Assembly (NCBI GenBank): GCA_937889225.1
Contig: CALAST010000003.1
Span: 1 to 56,278 of the forward strand
DNA: 56,278 bases
Direction of reading: 5' to 3'
Source of the DNA: an uncultured Lachnobacterium sp.
Lineage (GTDB): Bacteria; Bacillota; Clostridia; Lachnospirales; Lachnospiraceae
Numbering within the stretch: the stretch's first letter is position 1; each line of letters starts with the position of its first letter. Both the position numbers and the translations under genes were made by a program. Shown here piece by piece: positions 41,607 through 50,161 of this stretch. The notes under the pieces are model-generated. The model did no database searches. It worked only from the letters and a program-made list of their open reading frames with translations, and was not told the DNA's origin.

Positions 41607-43418
41607 ATGTCAGTAGAACAGAGTAAAATTCGAAATTTTTGTATTATTGCCCATATTGACCATGGGAAGTCCACTTTGGCGGACCGCATTATCGAAAAAA
41701 CAGGCACATTGACCAGTCGTGAAATGCAGTCGCAGGTTCTTGACAATATGGACTTGGAACGAGAACGTGGAATTACTATCAAATCGCAGGCAGTTCGTAT
41801 TATTTATACAGCAAAAAATGGGGAAGAATATATTTTTAACTTAATTGATACACCGGGACATGTAGACTTTAATTATGAAGTTTCTCGAAGCCTTGCAGCT
41901 TGTGATGGTGCAATTTTAGTCGTGGATGCTGCACAAGGCGTAGAGGCACAGACACTTGCAAATGTATATTTAGCATTAGACCATGATTTGGATGTGATGC
42001 CTGTCATTAACAAAATTGACCTTCCATCTGCAAGACCGGACGAAGTTTGTCAGGAAATTGAGGATGTGATTGGTCTTGAAGCTATGGATGCACCACGTAT
42101 TTCCGCAAAGACAGGGCTGAATATCGAAGATGTATTGGAACAGATTGTGGAAAAAATTCCGGCACCGACAGGTGATGCAGACGCGCCATTAAAAGCATTG
42201 ATTTTTGATGCCCTTTATGATTCTTACAAAGGTGTTATGGTATTTTGCCGTATTAAAGAGGGTACATTAAAAGTTGGTCAGCAGATTAAAATGATGGCAA
42301 CCGGTGCAAGTGCACAAGTTGTAGAGGTTGGTTATTTTGGGGCAGGTCAGTTCTTCCCATGTCAGGAATTGTCAGCCGGAATGGTAGGATATTTTACTGC
42401 CAGTATTAAAAATGTAGCCGATACCCGTGTCGGTGATACGGTAACAGAAGTAAGCAATCCATGTGCAGAAGCACTTCCGGGATACAAAAAAGTAAATCCA
42501 ATGGTATATTGCGGTATTTATCCGGCAGATAGTGCCAGATATCCGGATTTGAGAGATGCATTGGAAAAATTGCAGATTAACGATGCTTCCTTGCATTTTG
42601 AACCGGAAACTTCTCTTGCATTGGGCTTTGGATTCCGTTGCGGTTTTCTTGGACTTCTTCATCTGGAAATCATTCAAGAGCGTTTGGAACGTGAATTTGA
42701 CTTAGACCTTGTAACAACAGCTCCGGGCGTTATTTATAAAGTACACAAGACAAATGGCGAAGTCATTGATTTGACAAACCCTTCCAATTTACCGGACCCA
42801 TCTGAAATTGACTATATGGAAGAACCTTTTGTATCAGCGGAAATTATGGTGACAAAGGACTATGTAGGTTCCATTATGACACTTTGTCAGGAACGCAGAG
42901 GCATTTATATTGGTATGGAATATTTAGAGGAAACGCGAGCACTCTTAAAATATGAATTACCATTAAATGAAATTATTTATGACTTCTTTGATGCGTTAAA
43001 ATCGCGTTCCAGAGGATATGCTTCTTTTGATTATGAATTAAAAGGCTATGTGCAGTCTGAACTTGTAAAACTGGATATTTTAATTAACCGTGAAATGATG
43101 GATGCACTTTCCTTTATTGTATTTAAAGACAATGCTTACGAACGTGGTCGCAGAATGTGTGAACGCTTAAAAGAAGAAATTCCAAGACACTTGTTTGAAA
43201 TTCCGATTCAGGCAGCCGTTGGAGGAAAGATTATTGCCCGTGAAACCGTAAAAGCCATGCGAAAAGATGTACTTGCAAAATGTTATGGTGGTGATATCTC
43301 ACGTAAGAGAAAACTTCTTGAGAAACAAAAAGAAGGTAAGAAACGTATGAGACAGGTTGGCAATGTGGAAATTCCACAGGAAGCATTTATGAGCGTGTTG
43401 AAGTTAGACGAGGATTAA
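41607..43418 (+). CDS. lepA: Elongation factor 4 (LepA)
   Basis: Ribosome-binding translational GTPase. The G1 loop AHIDHGKSTLADR, G2 GITIKSQ, G3 DTPGHVDF and G4 NKID are present near the N-terminus; domains II-V follow, and the LepA-specific C-terminal domain includes YASFDYELKGY and GGDISRKRKLLEKQKEGKKRM. Length 603 is normal. It is followed by hemW 54 bases downstream, a gene pair conserved in many Firmicutes (lepA-hemW before hrcA). Confidence 0.97.
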   Translation: MSVEQSKIRNFCIIAHIDHGKSTLADRIIEKTGTLTSREMQSQVLDNMDLERERGITIKSQAVRIIYTAKNGEEYIFNLIDTPGHVDFNYEVSRSLAACDGAILVVDAAQGVEAQTLANVYLALDHDLDVMPVINKIDLPSARPDEVCQEIEDVIGLEAMDAPRISAKTGLNIEDVLEQIVEKIPAPTGDADAPLKALIFDALYDSYKGVMVFCRIKEGTLKVGQQIKMMATGASAQVVEVGYFGAGQFFPCQELSAGMVGYFTASIKNVADTRVGDTVTEVSNPCAEALPGYKKVNPMVYCGIYPADSARYPDLRDALEKLQINDASLHFEPETSLALGFGFRCGFLGLLHLEIIQERLEREFDLDLVTTAPGVIYKVHKTNGEVIDLTNPSNLPDPSEIDYMEEPFVSAEIMVTKDYVGSIMTLCQERRGIYIGMEYLEETRALLKYELPLNEIIYDFFDALKSRSRGYASFDYELKGYVQSELVKLDILINREMMDALSFIVFKDNAYERGRRMCERLKEEIPRHLFEIPIQAAVGGKIIARETVKAMRKDVLAKCYGGDISRKRKLLEKQKEGKKRMRQVGNVEIPQEAFMSVLKLDED

Positions 43419-43471
43419 AGGAACTAAGAATAAATTAGGTAGGAAAACAGCAGGCAAGAAAAGAGGAAACT

Positions 43472-44683
43472 ATGAAAAAATCAATTCAGTTATATTTGCA
43501 TATTCCATTTTGTGAGAAAAAATGTAATTATTGTGATTTTTTATCATTTGAAGCAGATGAGCGTACACAGTGGGAATATGCTGATGCATTAATGCGTGAG
43601 ATTTATTATTATGGCTCACGTATGAAAGATTATGAAGTCAGTACAATTTTTATCGGAGGGGGAACTCCAAGTTGTCTGGATGAAAGAAAGATGCTTCAGA
43701 TTATGGATGCGTTGCATCGCAGTTTTTATATTCGAACCGATGCTGAAATTACCATAGAATGTAATCCGGGAACTTTGACAGCTCAAAAGCTGCATCATTA
43801 TCACAAAGCAGGCATCAATCGAATCAGTATTGGGTTGCAATCTGTAGATAATGAGGAATTGCAGGAATTGGGACGGATTCATACGTATGAACAGTTTTTA
43901 CAAACATTTGCAATGGCAAGAGAAGTCGGATTTGAGAATATTAATGTAGACTTGATTAGCGGAATTCCTTACCAGACAACGGAGAAGTTTTTAAATACGC
44001 TTAAAAAGGTAGTGAGATTGCAGCCGGAGCATATTTCCGCATATTCCTTGATTGTGGAAGAAGGTACGCCATTTTTTGAACGATACGAAGGTGACAGACA
44101 GCGTCAGGAAGCAGGTCTTGATACAGAGGTACTTCCAACGGAAGAAGAAACGTATGCTATTTTAAAAACAACACAAGAATATTTAAAAGAAGCAGGCTAT
44201 GAGCAATATGAAATCTCAAACTTTGCCCGCCCTGGTTATGAATGTCGTCATAATATTGGTTATTGGACAAGAGAATATTATTTAGGTATGGGACTAGGTG
44301 CGTCTTCCATGATGGAAAATGTACGTTTTTCCAATGAAACAGATTTGCATAAATATATGGAAAGTACAAAAAATATACAAAATAAGGATTTTAAACAGGA
44401 AGAACCAAGACCCGTAATTGCTACTACCATGCAAAAAGAAGCAAAAAGACTCTTAAAACCAACCCAAATGGAAGAATTTATGTTCTTGGGATTGCGTATG
44501 AATAAAGGGATTTCCAAGAAAAAATTTGAGGCATGTTTTGGAATGACAGTAGAAGCTGTTTATAAAGATGTATTAAATGAGTTAAGTGAAAAAGGGTTGT
44601 TGGAAGTTTCAGAAGAAACAATTGTACTAACAGAACGTGGAATGGATGTAGCAAATTATGTGATGAGTCAATTTTTGGTGTAA
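43472..44683 (+). CDS. hemW: HemW-like radical SAM protein
   Basis: Radical SAM enzyme of the HemN-like family; HemW acts as a haem chaperone and is often misannotated as coproporphyrinogen III oxidase. The cluster motif CEKKCNYC lies in HIPFCEKKCNYCDF (about 9-22), followed by TIFIGGGTPS and RISIGLQS, with the C-terminal HemN_C winged-helix region (about 310-400). At 403 residues it fits HemW. The lepA-hemW linkage supports this name. No haem-synthesis genes are nearby. Confidence 0.9.
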   Translation: MKKSIQLYLHIPFCEKKCNYCDFLSFEADERTQWEYADALMREIYYYGSRMKDYEVSTIFIGGGTPSCLDERKMLQIMDALHRSFYIRTDAEITIECNPGTLTAQKLHHYHKAGINRISIGLQSVDNEELQELGRIHTYEQFLQTFAMAREVGFENINVDLISGIPYQTTEKFLNTLKKVVRLQPEHISAYSLIVEEGTPFFERYEGDRQRQEAGLDTEVLPTEEETYAILKTTQEYLKEAGYEQYEISNFARPGYECRHNIGYWTREYYLGMGLGASSMMENVRFSNETDLHKYMESTKNIQNKDFKQEEPRPVIATTMQKEAKRLLKPTQMEEFMFLGLRMNKGISKKKFEACFGMTVEAVYKDVLNELSEKGLLEVSEETIVLTERGMDVANYVMSQFLV

Positions 44684-44693
44684 CATACTTTTT

Positions 44694-44724
44694 CATTGCA
44701 AAAATATCTATGCAATGTTAAAAT
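44694..44724 (+). promoter_or_regulatory. Promoter of the BMP transporter operon with overlapping palindrome
   Basis: TTGCAA (44696-44701), 17-base spacer, TAAAAT (44719-44724). A perfect 7-bp inverted repeat CATTGCA (44694-44700) / TGCAATG (44711-44717) covers the -35 box and spacer, which is the position of a repressor operator. A small stem ACAGG/CCTGT follows in the leader near 44742-44755. Confidence 0.6.
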
Positions 44725-44781
44725 TGAATCATAAAATGAATACAGGACAACCTGTATAAAAACAAAAGGGAGGAAACGACT

Positions 44782-45936
44782 ATGAAAAAATTAGCAGCAT
44801 TGTTACTTGCTTCTGTTATGGCAATCGGATGTCTGACAGGATGTGGCGGTGGTGGAAACAATGCAGGAACAGAAGGTGGAAACGCATCCGCAGGCGGTTA
44901 TGAAATCGCATTAGTAACAGACAAAGGTAACATTGATGACAAATCCTTTAATCAGGGTGCATGGGAAGGTGTGGAAGCTTATGGAAAAGCAAATGGTATT
45001 GAACCGCATTACTACAAACCGGAAGAAGCATCTGACGAAGGTTATTTAGCAGCAATTCAGCTTGCAGTAGATGGTGGAGCAAAAGTAGTAGTATGTCCGG
45101 GATACTTATTTGAAGTAGCCGCTTACAATGCACAGACCATGTTCCCGGAAGTAACATTCATTTTATTAGATGGTGAACCACATACAGCAGCCGGAGAATA
45201 CAAAACAGAATCCAATGTGGCATGTATTAAATATGCAGAAGAAGAAGCGGGCTTTTTAGCAGGTTATGCAGCACTTGTAGAAGCTAATACAGATGGAAAA
45301 GCAACACTTGGTTTTGAAGGTGGTATGGCAGTTCCGGCAGTAGTTGCATTTGGTTATGGTTATTTACAGGGAATTGAAGCAGCCGCAGCAGAACTTGGTT
45401 TAGAAGATGGTGCTGTAAAAGTACTCTATCACTATACAGGTGACTTCGCAGAAACAGATGCAAATAAAGCAACTGCAAAAGGTATGTTTGAATCCGGTGC
45501 ACAGATTATCTTCGGGTGCGGCGGTTCTGTGGGTAAATCTGTATTCTCAGCAGCAGCAGAAGCAAATGGAAAATCCATTGGTGTAGACGTTGACCAAAAA
45601 GGTGATAGCGAAACTGTTATTACATCAGCAATGAAAGGTCTTGGTGCTTCTGTACAGGCAGTACTGGAATCTTACTATGCAGGTACATTTGAAGCTGATT
45701 ATGGCGGAAAAACAACTTACTTTGCAGCAGCAAATAATGGTGTAAGTCTTCCGGATGATTATGAACGTTTGGAAAAATTCACAAAAGAACAGTATGATAC
45801 CATTTATGCAAAATTAGTAGATGGAACAATTGACCCGGTTCGTGAATTTAAAGTAGCAGCTGAAAATGGTATTCCAACAGTAGATGAATTAACAACAAAC
45901 TTAAACTTAAAGAAAGTTGTTGTGGAAATGAGATAA
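44782..45936 (+). CDS. BMP-family nucleoside-binding lipoprotein
   Basis: Substrate-binding component of an ABC importer. The signal peptide ends in CLTGC with lipidated Cys21, then a Gly/Asn-rich linker. The BMP domain (about 38-380) begins EIALVTDKGNIDDKSFNQGAW, a hallmark of the PnrA/BmpA/Med family that binds purine nucleosides; IFGCGGSVG and VDQKGDSETVITSAMK complete it. The 384 residues are normal. AGGGAGG precedes the ATG. Its position after a nucleoside catabolic cluster supports nucleoside transport. A partial terminator after it suggests the binding protein is made in excess over the transporter. Confidence 0.92.
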   Translation: MKKLAALLLASVMAIGCLTGCGGGGNNAGTEGGNASAGGYEIALVTDKGNIDDKSFNQGAWEGVEAYGKANGIEPHYYKPEEASDEGYLAAIQLAVDGGAKVVVCPGYLFEVAAYNAQTMFPEVTFILLDGEPHTAAGEYKTESNVACIKYAEEEAGFLAGYAALVEANTDGKATLGFEGGMAVPAVVAFGYGYLQGIEAAAAELGLEDGAVKVLYHYTGDFAETDANKATAKGMFESGAQIIFGCGGSVGKSVFSAAAEANGKSIGVDVDQKGDSETVITSAMKGLGASVQAVLESYYAGTFEADYGGKTTYFAAANNGVSLPDDYERLEKFTKEQYDTIYAKLVDGTIDPVREFKVAAENGIPTVDELTTNLNLKKVVVEMR

Positions 45937-45943
45937 TAAACAT

Positions 45944-45981
45944 AAGGGGGAAGGGAAACAACAGTCCCTTTTCCCTTTTTA
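45944..45981 (+). terminator. Attenuating terminator after the binding-protein gene
   Basis: GGGGGAAGGGA pairs with TCCCTTTTCCC (with two G-T pairs), loop AACAACAG, followed by TTTTT. It lies inside the operon, 62 bases before the ATPase gene. Confidence 0.7.
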
Positions 45982-46042
45982 AATGGTATTTATTAATAAA
46001 GAGAGAAGAGAAAATAGCTCAATTGGCGGAAAGAGGTAGTTG

Positions 46043-47581
46043 GTGAACGATTATATTATTGAGATGCTCCATATTACAAAGGAGTTTCCGGGGATTATTG
46101 CGAATGATGATATTACGCTCCGTCTGAGAAAAGGGGAAATCCACGCACTATTGGGGGAAAACGGTGCAGGAAAATCGACATTGATGAGTGTATTGTTCGG
46201 CTTGTATCAGCCGGAAAAAGGCGAAATTCGCAAAAACGGACAAGTGGTAAAAATTAACAACCCAAACGATGCAAACGCATTAGGAATTGGAATGGTGCAT
46301 CAGCACTTTAAATTAGTAGAAATTTTTACAGTATTGGAAAATATTATTCTGGGTGTAGAACCAAACACGGCAGGATTTTTAAAAACACAGGAAGCACGAG
46401 AAAAAGTGCTTGCATTAAGTGAAAAATATGGCATGAAAATAGACCCGGATGCATTAATTGAAAAGATTTCCGTAGGAATGCAGCAACGTGTAGAAATTTT
46501 AAAGATGTTATATCGAGAAAATGAAATTCTCATTTTTGACGAACCGACGGCTGTACTTACCCCACAGGAAATTGATGAATTAATGGCGATTATGAAAGGA
46601 TTTGCAAAAGAGGGAAAATCCATTCTTTTCATTACGCATAAATTAAATGAAATTATGACAGTTGCAGACAGATGCAGCGTTATTCGTAAGGGAAAATATA
46701 TCGGAACAGTAGATATCAAAGATACTACAAAAGAAGAACTTTCTAAAATGATGGTAGGTCGAGACGTAAACTTTGTGGTAGAAAAACAGCCACAAAAAAT
46801 AGGAGATGTCGTACTTTCCGTAGAAAATGTTTCCGTACCTGCGAAAATCGGCAAAAAAGATGTAGTACGCAATGTGTCATTTGATGTACGTGGTGGTGAA
46901 ATTGTTTGTATTGCCGGAATTGATGGAAACGGACAGACAGAGTTTGTTTCTGCTTTAACAGGACTTGATAAAATCAGTGGCGGAAAGATTACATTATGTG
47001 GCAAAGACATTACCAAGGCTTCCATTCGTACACGTTCTACATCCGGTATGAGTCATATTCCGGAAGACAGACATAAACATGGTCTTGTTTTGGATTACTC
47101 TATCGAAGAAAATATGATTTTACAGCGTTATTTTGAACCGAAATTCCAAAAGTTTGGTTTTATTAAGAAAAAAGAAATGCGTAAATATGCAGAAGATTTA
47201 ATTGCACGTTTTGACGTAAGAAGCGGACAAGGACCGATTACGATTACGAGAAGCATGTCCGGTGGTAATCAGCAGAAAGCCATTATTGCTCGTGAAATTG
47301 ATAAAGAACATGAGCTTTTGGTTGCTGTACAGCCGACACGTGGTCTTGACGTTGGTGCAATTGAATATATTCACAAACAGCTTGTAGCTCGTCGTGATGC
47401 AGGAAAAGCCGTACTTCTTGTATCTTTGGAATTGGATGAGGTTATGAATGTCAGTGACCGTATTCTTGTTATGTATGAAGGGGAAATTGTAGGTGAATTA
47501 GACCCGAAAAAGACAAATGTGCAAGAGTTAGGTCTTTATATGGCAGGTGCGAAAAAAGATAAGAAAGCAGGTGGGCAGTAA
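46043..47581 (+). CDS. Nucleoside ABC transporter ATP-binding protein (two ATPase domains)
   Basis: Energises uptake of the BMP ligand. Two fused ABC domains: the first (about 1-245) has Walker A GENGAGKST, signature ISVGMQQRVEI and Walker B LIFDEPTAVLT; the second (about 255-505) has a degenerate Walker A GIDGNGQTE, signature MSGGNQQKAII and a divergent Walker B (LLVAVQPTRGLDVGA), as usual for the RbsA/NupB-like class, where only one site hydrolyses ATP well. GTG 46043 is chosen from AAGAGGT (46031-46037); TTG 46040 is too close. It abuts the first permease without a gap. Confidence 0.93.
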   Translation: MNDYIIEMLHITKEFPGIIANDDITLRLRKGEIHALLGENGAGKSTLMSVLFGLYQPEKGEIRKNGQVVKINNPNDANALGIGMVHQHFKLVEIFTVLENIILGVEPNTAGFLKTQEAREKVLALSEKYGMKIDPDALIEKISVGMQQRVEILKMLYRENEILIFDEPTAVLTPQEIDELMAIMKGFAKEGKSILFITHKLNEIMTVADRCSVIRKGKYIGTVDIKDTTKEELSKMMVGRDVNFVVEKQPQKIGDVVLSVENVSVPAKIGKKDVVRNVSFDVRGGEIVCIAGIDGNGQTEFVSALTGLDKISGGKITLCGKDITKASIRTRSTSGMSHIPEDRHKHGLVLDYSIEENMILQRYFEPKFQKFGFIKKKEMRKYAEDLIARFDVRSGQGPITITRSMSGGNQQKAIIAREIDKEHELLVAVQPTRGLDVGAIEYIHKQLVARRDAGKAVLLVSLELDEVMNVSDRILVMYEGEIVGELDPKKTNVQELGLYMAGAKKDKKAGGQ

Positions 47582-48700
47582 ATGAATAATAAGTTTTCTC
47601 TTAAAAAATTGGTGGAAAGCAGAGGGTTTTCAGCATTTGCTGCTACATTGATGGCGATAGTCATTGGTTTGGTATTTGGGTATCTTGTTATGTTGATTGC
47701 AAGCCCGCAGAATGCATCTTTAGGTTTTAGTGCAGTGTTAACGGGCGGTCTTAGCAAGATGGGTGACGTGTTCTACTATGCGACACCAATTCTTATGACA
47801 GGTCTTGCTGTAGGGTTTGCATTTAAAATGGGACTTTTCAATATTGGTGCATCCGGTCAGTATACAATGGGGATGTTTTTTGCCATGTATGTAGGTTTTA
47901 TGTTTGACTTGCCGGCTGGTATTCATTGGATTGCCTGTGTTCTTGCAGGTATGGTTGGCGGTATGCTTTGGGGGATTTTCCCAGGCGTATTTAAGGCATT
48001 TTTAAATGTAAATGAAGTTATTACGGCAATTATGTTTAACTATATTGGGATGTATTTAGTGGATATGTGGGTAACAAATAATGCTTCTATCTATGATGCC
48101 GTAAGAGCACGTACTCAGTATCTTCCGGAAACTGCAAAAATGCCATCATTAGGTGTTACAGGCTCGAATGTAAGTATTGCCATTATTATTGGAATTGTGA
48201 TTGCAGTTGGATTGTATATTGTTTTAAATAAAACAACATTTGGTTATGAATTAAAAGCAACCGGTTTCAATAAAGAAGCTTGTCACTATGCTGGTATGAA
48301 TGGTAAGAAAAATATTGTCGTTACCATGATGATTGCCGGTGCATTAGCAGGTCTTGGTGGTGCATTTGCCATTTTAGCTCCTACAATGATTGCAGGAAGT
48401 AGTGTGACGTATGAACCGGTCAATGTTGTTGCTGCAAATGGTTTTAATGGTATTGCAGTTGCATTGCTTGGAAACTCTAGTCCGCTTGGTATTATTTTCT
48501 CTGCTATTTTTATTTCCTATATTCAAAGAGGGGGAACATTATCTTCTCTTTATGGATTTAAACCCGAGATTATTGATATTGTAATTGCGATTATTATTTA
48601 CTTCTCATCCTTCTCTATGCTTATGAGTAGTATGTTAGGTAAGTTCTTCAGCAAATTGACAAAAAATCAGCCAAAGGCAAATGCAAATAAGGAGGAATAG
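47582..48700 (+). CDS. Nucleoside ABC transporter permease 1
   Basis: Integral membrane subunit, 372 residues, about eight to ten helices, of the BPD_transp_2 class (branched-chain-amino-acid/ribose permease type). The loop NEVITAIMFNYIGMYLVDMWV and GFNKEACHYAGMNGKKNIV are typical of NupP/YufP-type nucleoside permeases. The start codon directly follows the ATPase stop, so translation is coupled. A basic, Lys-rich C-terminus is cytoplasmic. Confidence 0.92.
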   Translation: MNNKFSLKKLVESRGFSAFAATLMAIVIGLVFGYLVMLIASPQNASLGFSAVLTGGLSKMGDVFYYATPILMTGLAVGFAFKMGLFNIGASGQYTMGMFFAMYVGFMFDLPAGIHWIACVLAGMVGGMLWGIFPGVFKAFLNVNEVITAIMFNYIGMYLVDMWVTNNASIYDAVRARTQYLPETAKMPSLGVTGSNVSIAIIIGIVIAVGLYIVLNKTTFGYELKATGFNKEACHYAGMNGKKNIVVTMMIAGALAGLGGAFAILAPTMIAGSSVTYEPVNVVAANGFNGIAVALLGNSSPLGIIFSAIFISYIQRGGTLSSLYGFKPEIIDIVIAIIIYFSSFSMLMSSMLGKFFSKLTKNQPKANANKEE

Positions 48701-48703
48701 TTT

Positions 48704-49669
48704 ATGAATACATTTGTTTATATTGTACAAAATGCACTTCCGGTTATGATTCCTATTCTTTTGGTTGCACTTGGTGGAATGTTCAGTGAACGAAGTGGTG
48801 TTATTAACATTGCATTAGAAGGTATTATGTTAGCAGGTGCGTTTATTGGAACATTGTTTGTATATTTAATTCAAGGAAGCGGAATGGACCCACAGGTCAT
48901 TTTACTTCTTGCAACAGTTGTAGCTGCACTTGCAGGTGTGATATATGCATTGTTATTAGGTGTTGCAGCAATTCATTTAAAAGCAGACCAGACTATTTCC
49001 GGTACAGCTTTAAATATGTTAATGCCTGCTATTATGCTTTTAGCTTGTAAAATGGCATTTAACTCCGATGGTGTAACTACAAATGTTGCATTTTATATGC
49101 AAAAAATTCCGGTGCTTGGCGATATTCCCGTAATTGGACAATTGTTTTTCCAGAAAACATATTTAACGGTTATTATTGGAATGATTATTTTAGTGATTTC
49201 AACCGTAATTTTTTATAAAACAAAATTTGGGCTTCGTCTTCGTGCATGTGGGGAACATCCACAGGCAGCGGATTCCGTAGGTATCAATGTATATGTCATG
49301 CGTTATGCAGGCGTAACTTTATCCGGTATTCTTGGCGGCATTGGCGGTTTCTTTTATGCAGTTAGTGTCATGGACGGAAACAGTAACGGTCATACTGGTG
49401 TAGCAGGTTTTGGTTTCTTAGCACTTGCTGTTATGATTTTCGGACAATGGAAACCACTTTCCATTTTCTTTGCAGCAACATTCTTTGCATTTTTACGTAC
49501 GGTTGCATATTCGGTACCGCTGATTCCATTCCTTGCGAATTTAGGAATTGACAATGCGATTTACAAAATACTTCCATATGTAGCAACCATGATTATCCTT
49601 GCATTTACATCCGGTAAGTCGAAAGCACCGAAGGCGGAGGGTATTCCTTATGATAAAGGACTTCGTTAG
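48704..49669 (+). CDS. Nucleoside ABC transporter permease 2
   Basis: Second membrane subunit, 321 residues with about eight helices, NupQ/YufQ type. Landmarks: MFSERSGVINIALEGIMLAG near the N-terminus and KTKFGLRLRACGEHPQAADS (the EAA-like coupling loop). AAGGAGG sits in the end of permease 1, 3 bases separate the genes. Last gene of the operon; a strong terminator lies at 49754. Confidence 0.93.
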   Translation: MNTFVYIVQNALPVMIPILLVALGGMFSERSGVINIALEGIMLAGAFIGTLFVYLIQGSGMDPQVILLLATVVAALAGVIYALLLGVAAIHLKADQTISGTALNMLMPAIMLLACKMAFNSDGVTTNVAFYMQKIPVLGDIPVIGQLFFQKTYLTVIIGMIILVISTVIFYKTKFGLRLRACGEHPQAADSVGINVYVMRYAGVTLSGILGGIGGFFYAVSVMDGNSNGHTGVAGFGFLALAVMIFGQWKPLSIFFAATFFAFLRTVAYSVPLIPFLANLGIDNAIYKILPYVATMIILAFTSGKSKAPKAEGIPYDKGLR

Positions 49670-49753
49670 AGAATAGAAAGATATTTAGAAAGGTCTGGTT
49701 TTTATCTTTGTCTAATAAGAACATAGTCTTGATGATAGTGTGGTAATAGTAGA

Positions 49754-49792
49754 AAAACTGTGGCAGAGAACTGCTCTCTGCTGCAGTTTTTT
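49754..49792 (+). terminator. Terminator of the BMP transporter operon
   Basis: AAAACTGTGGCAGAGA (49754-49769) pairs with TCTCTGCTGCAGTTTT (49775-49790) through 16 bp with two G-T pairs, ending in T-run. Confidence 0.9.
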
Positions 49793-49922
49793 ATATATTC
49801 TACTGAATGTTCCACGCATTTGAAATACAAGATTGTCTGTTTCACATTGGAATGTGTATAGACAGTTTGAGGTTTCAATATAGGAAGAAGTAAAAAATAT
49901 AGGAAGTTTGCTTTATTTTAAG

Positions 49923-49997
49923 ATTACTGTTCACACGTGACCAATAACAGGTAAAAATCCATGCAAAATTTGCTTCGCAAATGGATTTTTACTTGCA
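49923..49997 (-). repeat. Dispersed hairpin repeat, long copy
   Basis: Reverse complement matches 34694-34754. This copy has complete outer arms GTAAAAATCCAT (49951-49962) and ATGGATTTTTAC (49981-49992), enclosing TTTGC/GCAAA pairs around a TTCG turn, a near-continuous long stem. A CACGTG palindrome lies in its left part (49934-49939). Confidence 0.65.
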
Positions 49998-50017
49998 TAA
50001 TTCAAATTTTCATACAT

Positions 50018-50038
50018 ACTTAGCAGTAAATGCTAAGT
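50018..50038. repeat. Perfect 8-bp hairpin
   Basis: ACTTAGCA (50018-50025) / TGCTAAGT (50031-50038), 5-base loop, 20 bases from the dispersed repeat; possibly part of the same element. Confidence 0.5.
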
Positions 50039-50099
50039 ACTGTCTGAATAGTAACATTTTAAGTTGCATTTTTAGGTAAGAGTTTGCATAAAAAATAGG

Positions 50100-50128
50100 T
50101 TGCACACTAACTAAAACGATGATATCAT
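50100..50128 (+). promoter_or_regulatory. Promoter of the first MATE gene
   Basis: TTGCAC (50100-50105), 17-base spacer, TATCAT (50123-50128). Confidence 0.55.
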
Positions 50129-50161
50129 TAAAAATGAATAAGCATAATGAAAGGAGTTTTT

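Larger units (their letters stand above)
49670..50161 (+). other. Gene-free stretch between transporter operon and MATE gene
   Basis: Contains a terminator (49754), a dispersed hairpin repeat (49923), a second perfect hairpin (50018) and a promoter (50100). No open frame with a credible ribosome site was seen. Confidence 0.6.

Noticed and set aside
46300..47025. 241-residue open frame on the minus strand
   Set aside because: It lies fully opposite the ABC ATPase coding region, lacks a ribosome site and has shadow-type composition.
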